Source: Acytostelium subglobosum LB1
Taxonomy: Eukaryota; Evosea; Eumycetozoa; Acytosteliales; Acytosteliaceae
Length of the DNA stretch: 64,000 nucleotides
NCBI RefSeq assembly: GCF_000787575.1
Contig: NW_012236530.1
Coordinates: 440,734 to 504,733 of the forward strand
Reading direction: 5' to 3'
Shown: piece by piece, positions 20,994-31,262 of the stretch
Numbering within the stretch: position 1 is the first letter of the stretch
Layout of the letters: every line of letters begins with the position of its first letter
Made by a program: the position numbers and the translations under genes
The notes under the pieces: generated by a model
The model's input: the letters and a program-made list of their open reading frames with translations, nothing else
Told to the model about the DNA's origin: nothing
Database searches by the model: none

Positions 20994-23372
20994 CTATACT
21001 CTTACTGGTCGATCATAGCACACATGGTTCCACAACATCAGCTCCTTCTGGGGCGTCCTGGTTGAGTCCATGTTCTGCCTCTCATTCCTATAGACTATAC
21101 TGAATCGCCACAGTCGCTCATTGTACTCGTGAGAACGGTTCCACTCGCGACATATATACTTGCCCAGTGCCATCCTAATCTGCTCGTAGTTGTTGCCTCC
21201 ATTATAAGTCTCGTACAACTTGAACCATCGATGATTGCCAATACAAGGGACATATGGATCAGGTTTCTCGATAGAGTATGGTGCCAGGTTACCTTTCCAC
21301 TTGGGGTCGGACAGCTTGTACATGCCCTCGTTGGCCCACAACTCTGTGAGCTGCCCATTGTCCAACTCGCCCTCAATCGTGTACCACCAGTGTATTGAGG
21401 GTGGACGGGGCGAGAACATAGACCAATGCTGGTCGATCCTGAGCATGAACATTACCCACTGATACTTTGGTGGCACATAGATTGTGTAGCCAGTGTTGAC
21501 GTTGGACAGGTTGAACACGAGACATATCATGATGAAGCTGATCGCGCTGACGTTGAACAGGATATTCCTTGTCTTCTTGATCAAGCGATGACGGCGGTTG
21601 AGTCGTCGGAAGTAGTGGGTTGTGGCCTCATCTGGAACGCCATTGTAGTCCAAGCGGGGCTGGGCGGCAGCCTGATCTGGTGCCTCTCCAATGTTGTCGA
21701 GCATCGAGTGGGTCTCCTCCATGAACATGGAGTTTGGTGTGGGCTTGCTGACCAACACACTCTCATTGATCTTGACGGCCAGACGTCCAAACAGGTCAAG
21801 TACCTTCTTGCCATTGGCCTGAACAACTCTCATCTCGGCCACACGTACGAATGGGAAGAGTAGTGGTGAGGCGCGAAGTATAGCGGTGAATGCCTTGTAA
21901 CCAGTGTGCTTGATGCCCTTGTGATCACGGCATACTATCCAGTTTGAATGGGGGATGTGCTCTCCAACATCTTTACCCTGGGATTGTGACATGTTTAGTT
22001 GCTGGACACCGGACTCTTCGTCATAGCGTAGTGGCGCTGGAGATACCTCGGCATCGGGCAACAACAGGAATGTGGAGACCAGTCCGGCAATGGTATATCC
22101 ATACTTTCCATTGTAGTAGAGATGGAAGTCACATCTCTCCTTGGAACGAAGACGCTCAAACAGACGGTCCCAGGTCCATGTCGGGATCAGGAGTATCGCA
22201 CCACAGACACATATTGGACTGAAGAGTCCGAGTCGCATGCACATGGCAAAGCCTATGTGAAGGCCAAGGAATCCGATGGCACATAGTGTCTTGAGGGGAC
22301 CAGTGAACACGGGCGAGTAGGCTAGCAGTATACCAAATCCTTCATAGTAGAGCACGGATCCAGTCAACATCTTGAGGAATCCTGGGAACAAAAGGAAGAT
22401 GTCGGCTATCCAAGTCCTAAAGAAATCCAAGTTGAGTGCGAGGAATGTTGCGGTACGATCAACTCTCCATTCATCACCTGTCTTATGGACATAAGAGAAG
22501 CAGTACAAGAATGCAACTTGTAACAAAATGGCAAATGATGCTATTATAATTGATGGTTTGATTGTGTGAGTGGAATAGTTCCATTAGTGAATGATTGAGT
22601 GATGTGATTGAATATATGATCGAGTGATTAGTTGAGCGGAATAGTTCCAATATTGAATGATTGAGTAATTATAAGAATGAGTGATGTGATTGGTTGAGCG
22701 GAATGGTTCCATGATTGATTTGTTTAATGAGTGATTGAGTGATAGGGTGGAATAACCCCATGGTTGATTGATGTTAAACTTACCTAGGTTGGTTACATTG
22801 TATTTCTTGATTGTCCTCCGTAGAACTGGCCGTTTGAATGCACTGTCAAAGGACCAACATGCACCAACAGGCAGGAATAGACCAAAGAAGCACATGACCC
22901 TAAAGTATACATCTCCACCATATCCAACTACATTGTTCCTAGCTTGAATGGATATAACGAATAAATAATGTAATAACATCATCACTCTTGACTTGTAACC
23001 AACAGCCACACAAGCGGATATGATAAAGTTGATAACAAATAGTATTTGAATAAAGGTCACTGTTCCATTCATCATATGGAAAGAGAACCAATATTGATTA
23101 CTAAACTGTTCCAACACAGTTATCCTCGGCAAGAATCCATCATCTATGTATCAAGGTGATGTGATTGATTAGTAATTGTCTACAATCCATGAAAAGAAAT
23201 AAGACTTACCAGAATAATGAGCATATACATCTGGCCAACGATCAATGACATCCCACATTCCAATGAGTCCTAGACCCAGTCGGAACAATGCCAAACATCT
23301 CTTGTCAACACCAAAGATTGTTTGGAACTTGTTGGTGTAGCTATTCATATGCTTCTTTTGCGCCAAGCCCAT
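20994..23372 (-). CDS. HTTM-domain multi-pass membrane protein (gamma-carboxylase-like fold)
   Basis: Three exons, 23372-23210, 23143-22784 and 22540-20994, encode 689 residues. The N-terminal half has the look of HTTM proteins, relatives of vitamin K-dependent gamma-carboxylase: FGVDKRCLALFRLGLGLIGM in helix 1, WFSFHMMNGTVTFIQ, GYGGDVYFRVMCFFGLFLPV, then several more helices including FLGLHIGFAMCMRLGLFS. The C-terminal half is mostly soluble, with one more helix pair near residue 470 and a region containing DQHWSMFSPRPPS and FKLYETYNGG, also seen in bacterial and dictyostelid HTTM proteins. Substrate and reaction are unknown; carboxylase activity should not be assumed. The second intron (22541-22783) is long for this window and contains a degenerate minisatellite. 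Confidence 0.8.
22550..22783. repeat. Degenerate intronic minisatellite with GGAATAGTTCC units
   Basis: Within intron 2 of the HTTM gene four to five irregular copies of a 45-60 bp unit occur. Each has a TGATTGAGTGATGTGATTG-like part and a palindrome: TGGAATAGTTCCA at 22571, GGAATAGTTCCA at 22638, GGAATGGTTCCA at 22700 and a diverged TGGAATAACCCCA at 22749. Confidence 0.7.
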
Positions 23373-24034
23373 ATTTGTTTTGAATATTTATGGGACCTGT
23401 CTGTTGATTGAAAGTCTGAATGGTATATAATATATAATAAGATATATAGAGTTAGAATTGAATGATTGAATGAATCAGTGATTGATTGATTGATTGATTG
23501 CCATCATCAACTCATCTTCCTCTCCACAGTGATCGCCCTTCTTGTGCTTTGGGCTCACAGTGAGCACCTGACAACATGACAATGCCAAAGCAAGACCAGT
23601 ATATCACATATATAAAATACTGGCGAGAGATGGACTCTTAAAAGAGTGTGACACCATAAGCCAGTATATATATGTACTGCTTACTTGCTCCTCATCAATC
23701 ACATAATAACCCACATTGTTGTTGGTGAGTGAGTGGTGAATGTCAGGTGATCATTGATTGAAAGTGTGTGAATGTGTGTATGTGTGTGAGTGTGTTGTGA
23801 TTGATCAATCCACTTGAGAGGGAATAAGGGTGAGTGATGTGCTGATGCCTCTCACTACACTATGATGTAGATGAGTGGCACCTGATTGGAGGCCTCTAAA
23901 GTAGTCAGTGAGTGTATATGAATAAGAGTCCATGGAGAAAGTGGAGGATGGGAATGAGAGAGCCAGAGTAACAGTGAATGAATGAATGATTGACACATTG
24001 GGTGTTATTAACAACTTCAATCAATTAGCAGTAC
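23373..24034. other. Intergenic region with several short inverted repeats
   Basis: No ORF supported. Between 23553 and 23680 there are close-set hairpins: GCTCAC-A-GTGAGC at 23553-23565, CCAGTAT at 23596-23602 with ATACTGG at 23617-23623, and ACTCTT-AA-AAGAGT at 23634-23647. The rest holds GATT/GTGT low-complexity sequence. This is the upstream region of the HTTM gene and the 3' flank of the SLX4-like gene. Confidence 0.45.
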
Positions 24035-24905
24035 CTACTTGCTACTAGTATTCTGCTGCGATGTTTGCACTAAGAATTGCCACACATCATTCAGCTTTTG
24101 GATGAGCCATTGACGGTTGACATTACTTCCAGAGGTCCTAATGCCGTACTTTGATGCATGTTGTTTCAGATCACCCAGAGTCATATCCTCATAGTCTGGT
24201 TTCTTCGCTGTTGACTGGCGTGATTGTTGTTGTTGGACGTTCTTTCCAGTTGATGATGATGATTGAGACACCACAGGTGGCGGAGTGGTCGTTGAAGATG
24301 ATGGCAGTGACAACCTCTTTGTTCCCAGTTGCTGCTGAGGTGTTGTCGCCGTTGACTTTGTTGAGGCTTGAGGTTGTTGAGGCTGCTGAGGCTTGGGTTG
24401 TGGCGGTCTAATATCGGGTCTTGTGTCTGTGGAAGAGTTGGAGGAGAATATTTGTGGCTGGACATATGGCCTGTCTCGAGACTGGGTATCTTGGTTGTTC
24501 ATTGGTGTTCTTGGATATTCGTATTGTGTGGACGTTGTCATCTGCATTGCCATTGCCATTACCGATGTGTTGTTGTTGACCCCGCTACCATATTGTTGCA
24601 TTGCCTTTGCTTCCTCCATTGACTTTGTAATGTATGCCAGACCTACTTTGCTGAGGTAGTCCTTCTCGAGTTCCTTGCTGCGATGCTCAAACTCCTCTTT
24701 AGCCTGTGTGCAGCTGTTTGTGAATGTATCATTGATACTCTTGAGTATTGTTGATAATGTGTTGTTGGAAGTTGATGTTGTTGTTGAAGTTGGTGGAGTT
24801 GGTGGACTATTTACAAAGCTATTGAGTAGGAATGATGGTGTTGGAGGACTGATGAATGGGGTTGTCATTGTGTCCGATGTGAAGTTGCTCGGTTGCTGAT
24901 AGTGA

Positions 24906-24937
<32 letters not shown>

Positions 24938-27232
24938 ATGTTGCGGTTGGATTGGAGTTGATGGATTCTTCATTGGCGATCTGTCTCGTGGCAGTTGTGG
25001 CTGAATGAATTGATGCGCTTTGGTTGGTGATGTTGTTTGTGGCGCCTGCGGAGGAGTAGGTGGAGGAGGCTGATGAGAGGTGGCTTGGGGTTGTTGATAT
25101 ACTGGTTCATCATTTGCATGCTCATCCTCATGCTCATGATCCTGTTCTTGATCTTGATGTTGTTCATCTTGATTGTCATTTCCATGACCCGAATGATCAA
25201 AGTCATATTCAAGGTTGGTATCACTCTCATTGAAATCAATGTTGATGTCTGTGTTTGTTTGTGCTCTGTCCTGTACATTGTTGTCCACATTCTTGTCATC
25301 CCTGGATGAGTGTTTGAGTGTGTCCAGTTGTCGTTGCTGTTGTTGTGGTTGTTGTTGTTGTTGCTGTTGCTGTTGCTGATCCACCAGTTGTTGCTCCTTC
25401 TGATCAGCGTTCTTTTTAAACTCTGTTTGACTGTCATATACTATATCCTTGCCTTGCTCTGTTGAAAGCCTTGACTTTGATACGTCCCAAAGCGTTCGAA
25501 TAGGTGTATGCTTCTTGGCCAGTTTACTCTCGGAGAACTTTGATGATGCCAGTGTAGTTGGTCGACCAGTGTTCACTTGATCAGACGTGTCCATCTGTTT
25601 TGAGGCAGTTGCCAGTGCACTCGATAACTTTGAAGGTGGCAGTGGCTGAGACGTGTCCTTCTGATCCGAAGTCCCAAGGTTTGGAAACAATATATCGGCC
25701 ACATGAGTGTTGATCATCTGGTGGTGGGTGGATGGATGTTAGCATCGGGCCAGTCACGCCAAGATCTAGGTCATTACACATACCGCAAGGTTATTGTCTG
25801 ATGGCTTCTTGCACTTGAATCCTGCCAGGTCTAATGGAGTGGATGATGGTTGGGATGGCTGCGGGTCATCTTTGGATGCATGCATTGATTCGGACAAGAC
25901 AAGAGCCAATTGCAAGTTCTCATCGTCTTCATCATGAGGATACTCGTCATCCTCAGAGTCGGTGATCACATTCTTCTTGTTCTTCTTCGACGTCTTATTG
26001 TTGCCGCCATGCTGTTGCTTCTTCTTCTTCGTCCCCAGCGTGGTTGATGACTTGTTGGCTGCGGCATCCTGGAAGAACGTCGACTTGACTCCGCCCTTTG
26101 GTGTGGCCGTCACCGATGAGATGGTGTTGTTGATGCCGTTCTTCTTCTTACCACCCAATGTGACCGATGGTATTGGTGCAGGGGGAGGTGTAGAACTTGG
26201 TGCAATGTCATGAGGTGGAACAAGTGTAGTCAAGCTGCTGCTCGTCATTGTGGTCGTGGTGGTGGTCGTCGTCGTCTGTTGTGAGACCGCGGCGTTTCGA
26301 TGATTCATGTCATAGAGGTCCATCAGGTCCTTGGCTGTGATGCCACGCTCCTTGGAGCATGCCTTCATATGAGCCACGCGTGTCTCGGGATTGGACAACT
26401 GTTTGTAACATATCACACAAATGTCTGCGTCCACTTGTTGTTGTTGGCGTTGCTGTGACGACGAGGAAGAGGATCGCGCGGCCTTCTTGGCATGCTCGCT
26501 CTCCTCTCTCTTGCGCTGACATCGCTCCACATGATCGGCACGACGACTTGATGAGTACTTGGTGATGTCCTTTGAACAAATGTCGCAGACGGCAGGTTGT
26601 GACGCCTTGAGTTTATCGATGCATTGTACAATGTGATCCTCGCGCTCCTTGAATGTCAGTGATCCAAATGATATGTTGCAAATGTTACACTTGTTAAAGT
26701 ATACTGGTTGAATGATATTGCTTTGTGAAGGTCGTTGTTGTGGAGGAGGTGCAGGTTTATGTGTTGGAGTTTGTTGAGGTTGAGGCAGTGGTTGTGATAA
26801 TGGTTGAGATAATGGTTGAGATAATGGTTGAGATAATGGTTGCGATAATGGTTGTGATGATGGTTGTTGTTGTTGGTTATCATCATCAACATCATTATTG
26901 ATATCAACATCAGTTGTCGTTGGAGTATTGTTGTCGTGTGATGACATTACTTCCATTCTTGATGGTCGTTGTGCTTGTGCCAGTTGATCCAATGTGATCA
27001 ATTGTTTCGAATTGTTGTTCTTGTTGCTATTGTTACTGCTTGTTATTATCATATTGTCCATGTTATTATCATCATTATCATCATCGATATCTTGATTCTT
27101 CATAGTTTGGGCTGAAGCATGTGATACAGTAGAAGTGAATTGAGTTAAAGGTTGTGAATCTTCCCAACAGGACTCAATACCATCATCCTCGTCGTCATCA
27201 GCCAACTCGTGTGATGTATCAATTGTATTCAT
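24035..27232 (-). CDS. slx4: SLX4-like structure-specific endonuclease scaffold
   Basis: Two exons, 27232-25784 and 25717-24035, encode 1043 residues. The N-terminal part has three Cys/His fingers: CNICNISFGSLTFKEREDHI then C, CDICSKDITKYSSSRRADHV then C, and CVICYKQLSNPETRVAHMK then C. The first two are UBZ4-like (C-x2-C-x~15-H-x3-C), as in animal SLX4, where they bind ubiquitin. The C-terminus (MTLGDLKQHASKYGIRTSG, then WLIQKLNDVWQFL) matches the small SLX4 C-terminal domain that binds SLX1. In between lie Gln/Asn/Pro-rich linkers, including a 12-bp tandem repeat encoding SQPL near 26790-26860. SLX4 gathers SLX1 and other nucleases to resolve Holliday junctions and crosslinks. Linkers diverge quickly, so the call rests on fingers plus C-terminal domain. 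Confidence 0.75.
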
Positions 27233-27439
27233 TGTATGATCATGTCATTGTTTATAACATGCTGTGTCAACGAATGTTAGACCATTTCGAAGAAGTGATG
27301 ATTTTGGTTTCAAATTCTATCCAATAAACACATCAATGCCCAATACTTCAATTCCAAATTGATTTGAACATCATCCTTTGTTCATGGGTTAATCACAAAC
27401 AGTTGTTTAGTCATTGTATTATTATTACCTACATATAGA

Positions 27440-28753
27440 ATGGAGTCAGAATATATTGACCTTGCACTTGACTATTGGTACGTGTTGATACCTACCATTA
27501 TGTTGATGGGAGTTGCCTCATACTGCCTATGCTCAGGAGGTTCAAACGTATCTCCAAAGCCAAAGAAGAAGAAGACGACGACACAACATGACCAACAACA
27601 ACAACAACAAAAGACATCAAACAATAGCATAAAGAAGAATAGACATGATGAGCCAAAGGATCATCCAACATCTCCAACTCTCTCAAACGTTCATCAACAG
27701 TCTCCATTATTTGAAAAGTCAGTCAAAGCAATGACTACCGCAGGCTCACCAATAACAGCGATCGCCATCAGTCCAGATGGACAGCAACTGGCGTACAGTT
27801 CCGATCAGAGACACATCAAGATCGTCAACGTCGAGTCGATGTTCACCACAAACCCAAAGTCGTATAATGTGCAACTACCCTTTGACTATGCCAGATTGAT
27901 TGCATGGAGAAACAAACAACTCTACGCCACCCTCGAGGACAAACTCATTTGCTACCGATTGCTCGACCAAAAGAACACCGATGGCAAGACCTATGAGAAG
28001 CTATGGGATGTGCCTCTTCAACACAAGACTCCCATAGTGACACTATGCAGTGTATCTAATGGCAATCATATGATATCATGTGGTGATGGTATGTTTCCAG
28101 CGAGCCCTGGCCCTGGCCATTGAACAATTGATGCCTAACACCTCCCAATCCTAGACACGACTGTTAAGATATGGGGATTGAACAATGGTGAATCACTCAT
28201 GACGATCAACACTGGACAGATCAAACAATATATGGCGGCAATGTCTGGCAATGGACGATTCTTTGGCGTGGCATCGTTCAACTCAGAAGTCAAGATATGG
28301 GAGGTGATCAACAAGAAGGACGGCACATTTGAAAAGTGTCAACGTGTGATGTCCTTGACAGGCTACAGGACCAGCATCTTTGGTCTGGCATTCAATCAAG
28401 AGGGCAACCGTGTTGTGTCCTGCTCCAAGGACGGCACGATCAAGATGTGGAATCTTGATGTCAGATATCAAGTGAGCGAAGATCCAAAATGTTTGTACAC
28501 GCTGTCTTGCGATCTGTCATGTCCGCCAACAATCATCTCCTATGCACCAGATGGAGGTGTCTTTGTCGTAGGCAATCAAGATTTCCTACAAATGCGTGAT
28601 GCCAACAATGGAGCCATCCTCGCCACCATCTCCCGTGACCATTCCATCGCACTGAACAACAATCTCTTAGCCTGGACACCCGACTCTCATCGACTGATCA
28701 TTGGAGAGGACACCCACTTCATCATCTATCGCAATCCAAAGCATAACAAGTGA
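27440..28753 (+). CDS. TBL2-like WD40 protein with N-terminal membrane anchor
   Basis: Two exons, 27440-28088 and 28155-28753, encode 415 residues. The N-terminus carries a transmembrane helix (YWYVLIPTIMLMGVASYCL), then a Lys/Gln-rich basic linker, then about six WD40 blades: ITAIAISPDGQQLAYSSDQR, IVTLCSVSNGNHMISCGDDT then VKIWGL, IFGLAFNQEGNRVVSCSKDG then TIKMWNL, and so on. This layout of membrane anchor plus WD propeller is that of transducin beta-like 2 (TBL2), an ER protein that in animals binds the PERK kinase. The short intron (66 nt) contains a GCCCTGGCCCTGGCC run. It is divergent from the SLX4-like gene with only ~200 bp between the two starts. Confidence 0.8.
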
Positions 28754-29346
28754 AGCGAAGCAAGGAGTTATGAAGTTAATTGCCAAATCGAAGAACTTCC
28801 CATAAACAAAAAGTCGGTTGGATCAAAAAACTGTGCTCAACCACACCACATTCGACTTTTTTTCTTTAATTAATTTAAATTTAAATGCGAAAACAAACAA
28901 GTTGAGCGAAAGACGATCCCTCTCACACAAACAAACAATCGATTATAATTGTGAACAATTATTCTATTCGCTTTTTTGCTTCACCTCACACTATTTCAAT
29001 ACTTTACACTTCCTCTCGTTCACTCGTTTAAACTCTCGCAACAACAAGTCGACACATATATTATATTTATATATATATACTATTACTACACACTTATATT
29101 ATTATCACTACACATCACATATCTCTCACTATCTGTTCACCACTTGGCATTATCTCAAGGTAAGCATAAATACTCACTCATTCACTCATTCAATCATTCA
29201 TTCAAACATGATTACTAACATTATAACTTAACTCTTTCTTCTTCCTCCCTCCCTCTCTTAGTGTTCTTACAAACAATCAAACAAACAACTCTACTTTAAC
29301 TTTAAACAACAACAATATACACATACACATACACAACGATCAAATA
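28754..29346. other. 5' leader and promoter of the DEAD-box helicase gene
   Basis: No protein gene. The sequence is AT-rich with a T-run near 28857 and TATATATA near 29069-29080, then a pyrimidine-rich leader. It includes a likely untranslated-region intron at 29160-29261, listed separately. Confidence 0.5.
29160..29261 (+). other. Probable 5'-UTR intron
   Basis: A donor (CTCAAG|GTAAGC) and an acceptor preceded by a polypyrimidine run (CCCTCCCTCTCTTAG) bound a 102-nt segment with the CACTCATTCAATCATTC content typical of introns in this window. It lies 86 bp before the helicase ATG and does not fit a coding frame, so it is probably spliced from the leader. Confidence 0.6.
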
Positions 29347-30969
29347 ATGCCTTCAACATACGATAAGAAGAGAAAGGTGGTTGATGAAGAGGAGGACGAG
29401 ATGGTCGTCCACGGAGATGAGTACTCTGATCATGATCAACAAAGCACCAAGAAGCAAAAGATCGAATCGATTAAAGAGGACGAAAAGCCAGCTACACCCG
29501 TCGCTGTAAAGGTTCTCTCACCAGACGCCTGGAGAAAGGAGCACAATGTAAAGGTCGAGGGACGCCTCGTTCCCGACCCATTCCAAACATTCAACGATAT
29601 CGAGATCCCCAAGATCTTCCAGCACGCCTTTATGAGCTTCTCAGCACCAACCGTCATCCAAGCACAGTCGTGGCCCATCGTCATGGGCGGAAACGACATG
29701 GTCGGTCTGGCCTCCACCGGTTCCGGAAAGACCCTGGCCTTCCTGTTGCCTGCCCTGCTCGAGATCATCAAGCACCCAAAGAGAAGATACGGCGCCACAC
29801 CACTGGCCCTCGTCATGGCTCCCACCAGAGAGCTCGCCCAGCAGATCGAGGAGGTTTGCAGGACCGTCGTCAAGGGCACTGCCATCCGCAACCTCTGTGT
29901 CTACGGAGGTTTGGGCAAAGGCAGCCAGATGCGCACACTGCGCTCCGGTGTTGACATCATCATCGGAACACCAGGCCGTCTGAACGATATCATGAGAAGT
30001 GAGCATCTCGCTACCGTCAAGTTCTTGGTACTCGACGAGGCTGATCGTATGCTCGACATGGGTTTCATGCCCCAGATCGAGAAGATCATCGAGCAGATCC
30101 CCGCCGAGAGACAGACACTGATGTTTTCTGCTACTTGGCCTCGTGAGGTCGAGTCGCTCAGCAGACGTTTCTTGAACAACCCAGTCAAGATCACTGTCGG
30201 CAGCTCAGAGCTCGCCGCCAACATCAACGTCAAGCAACACATCCACATCACCACTCACATGAGTGTTCCAGAGGTGGCCAAGATGGTCGGCGACCAGATC
30301 ATGGAGATCCAATCCGACAACAAGAAGAACCTCATCATCATCTTCTGTAACACAAAGAAGCACTGTGACAACTTTAGAGACTTCCTGCTCCACGAGTACA
30401 AGCTGCAGACCGTCGTTATTCACTCAGACAGAGATCAGCGTGAGCGTGAGCGTGGACTTTACAACTTTAAGAGCCTCTACGTTCCCATTCTGATCGCTAC
30501 TGATGTCGCTGCCCGTGGTCTGGACATTCCCAACGTCAAGGCCGTTATCAACCTCGATTTCCCCAACAATATTGAAGACTACGTACATCGCATCGGTCGT
30601 ACTGGCCGTGCTGGCAACAAGGGAGACTCACATACCTATATCAAGGAGGGAGACACCAACCTCCGCGGACTCGGAGATATTCTGAAGCGCGCTGGTCAAG
30701 AGATTTCCCCAGAGCTCGCTGCCCTTCTTCCAAACTCTCGCGCCGGTGACAACAGATACCAAAGTTACTCTGGTCGTCGCACCTGGAAGGGAGGTGCTGG
30801 CAGCTGGGGTGGTAGCAACAGTGGCGGCGGTGGCAGAAGTTACGGAGGTGGTGGCCGTGGAGGTGGCGGCGGTGGCGGCAGAGGTTACGGAGGTGGTCGC
30901 GGAGGTGGCGGCGGCGGTGGCAGAAGTTACGGAGGTGGTGGCGACTTTGGCAGCAGTGGAGGCTGGTAA
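29347..30969 (+). CDS. DEAD-box RNA helicase, DDX5/DBP2 type, Gly-rich tail
   Basis: A single-exon gene for 540 residues. All helicase motifs are intact: Q-motif region APTVIQAQSWPIVMGG, motif I ASTGSGKT near 122, PTRELAQQ, TPGRL, DEAD near 230, SAT near 263, and HRIGRTGRAG near 415. The closest family is DDX5/DDX17 (yeast Dbp2), ATP-dependent helicases acting in splicing, ribosome biogenesis and transcription. The N-terminus is acidic with a Lys-rich patch (KKRKVVDEEEDE) that may act as nuclear signal. The C-terminus is a repeated Gly-rich RGG/GYGGG tail (about residues 485-540), expected to bind RNA and to phase-separate. Codon use is strongly GC3-biased, as expected for a highly expressed gene, and the leader appears spliced. 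Confidence 0.93.
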   Translation: MPSTYDKKRKVVDEEEDEMVVHGDEYSDHDQQSTKKQKIESIKEDEKPATPVAVKVLSPDAWRKEHNVKVEGRLVPDPFQTFNDIEIPKIFQHAFMSFSAPTVIQAQSWPIVMGGNDMVGLASTGSGKTLAFLLPALLEIIKHPKRRYGATPLALVMAPTRELAQQIEEVCRTVVKGTAIRNLCVYGGLGKGSQMRTLRSGVDIIIGTPGRLNDIMRSEHLATVKFLVLDEADRMLDMGFMPQIEKIIEQIPAERQTLMFSATWPREVESLSRRFLNNPVKITVGSSELAANINVKQHIHITTHMSVPEVAKMVGDQIMEIQSDNKKNLIIIFCNTKKHCDNFRDFLLHEYKLQTVVIHSDRDQRERERGLYNFKSLYVPILIATDVAARGLDIPNVKAVINLDFPNNIEDYVHRIGRTGRAGNKGDSHTYIKEGDTNLRGLGDILKRAGQEISPELAALLPNSRAGDNRYQSYSGRRTWKGGAGSWGGSNSGGGGRSYGGGGRGGGGGGGRGYGGGRGGGGGGGRSYGGGGDFGSSGGW

Positions 30970-31262
30970 CCATACCATCAATAAATAAAATATATCTTTA
31001 ATTAATATCTCTCTTTCTCTTTCTCTCTTTATCTACCCATCAGCGATTTGATTTTTGGGTGCGCTGGATATTTTTGATCACGAATCTTACGAGCTTTGTT
31101 CCAGGATTGGTTCTTATCTTGGGACTTGTTGCGGCACCACAACAAGCAGGATGTTTGTGTGGACATCTTAAGTCCTCTATCTCTCTACAACTTCTAAATT
31201 TAAAGAGATGAGTTGACTTTGACCCAACTCATTCTACACTTACATACAGCAAAGATATAATC

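Noticed and set aside
28818-29231. 137-residue ORF upstream of the DEAD-box gene
   Set aside because: It reads through TATA-like and pyrimidine-rich leader sequence and a probable leader intron; the amino-acid make-up (Thr/Ser/His/Tyr-rich) reflects low complexity.
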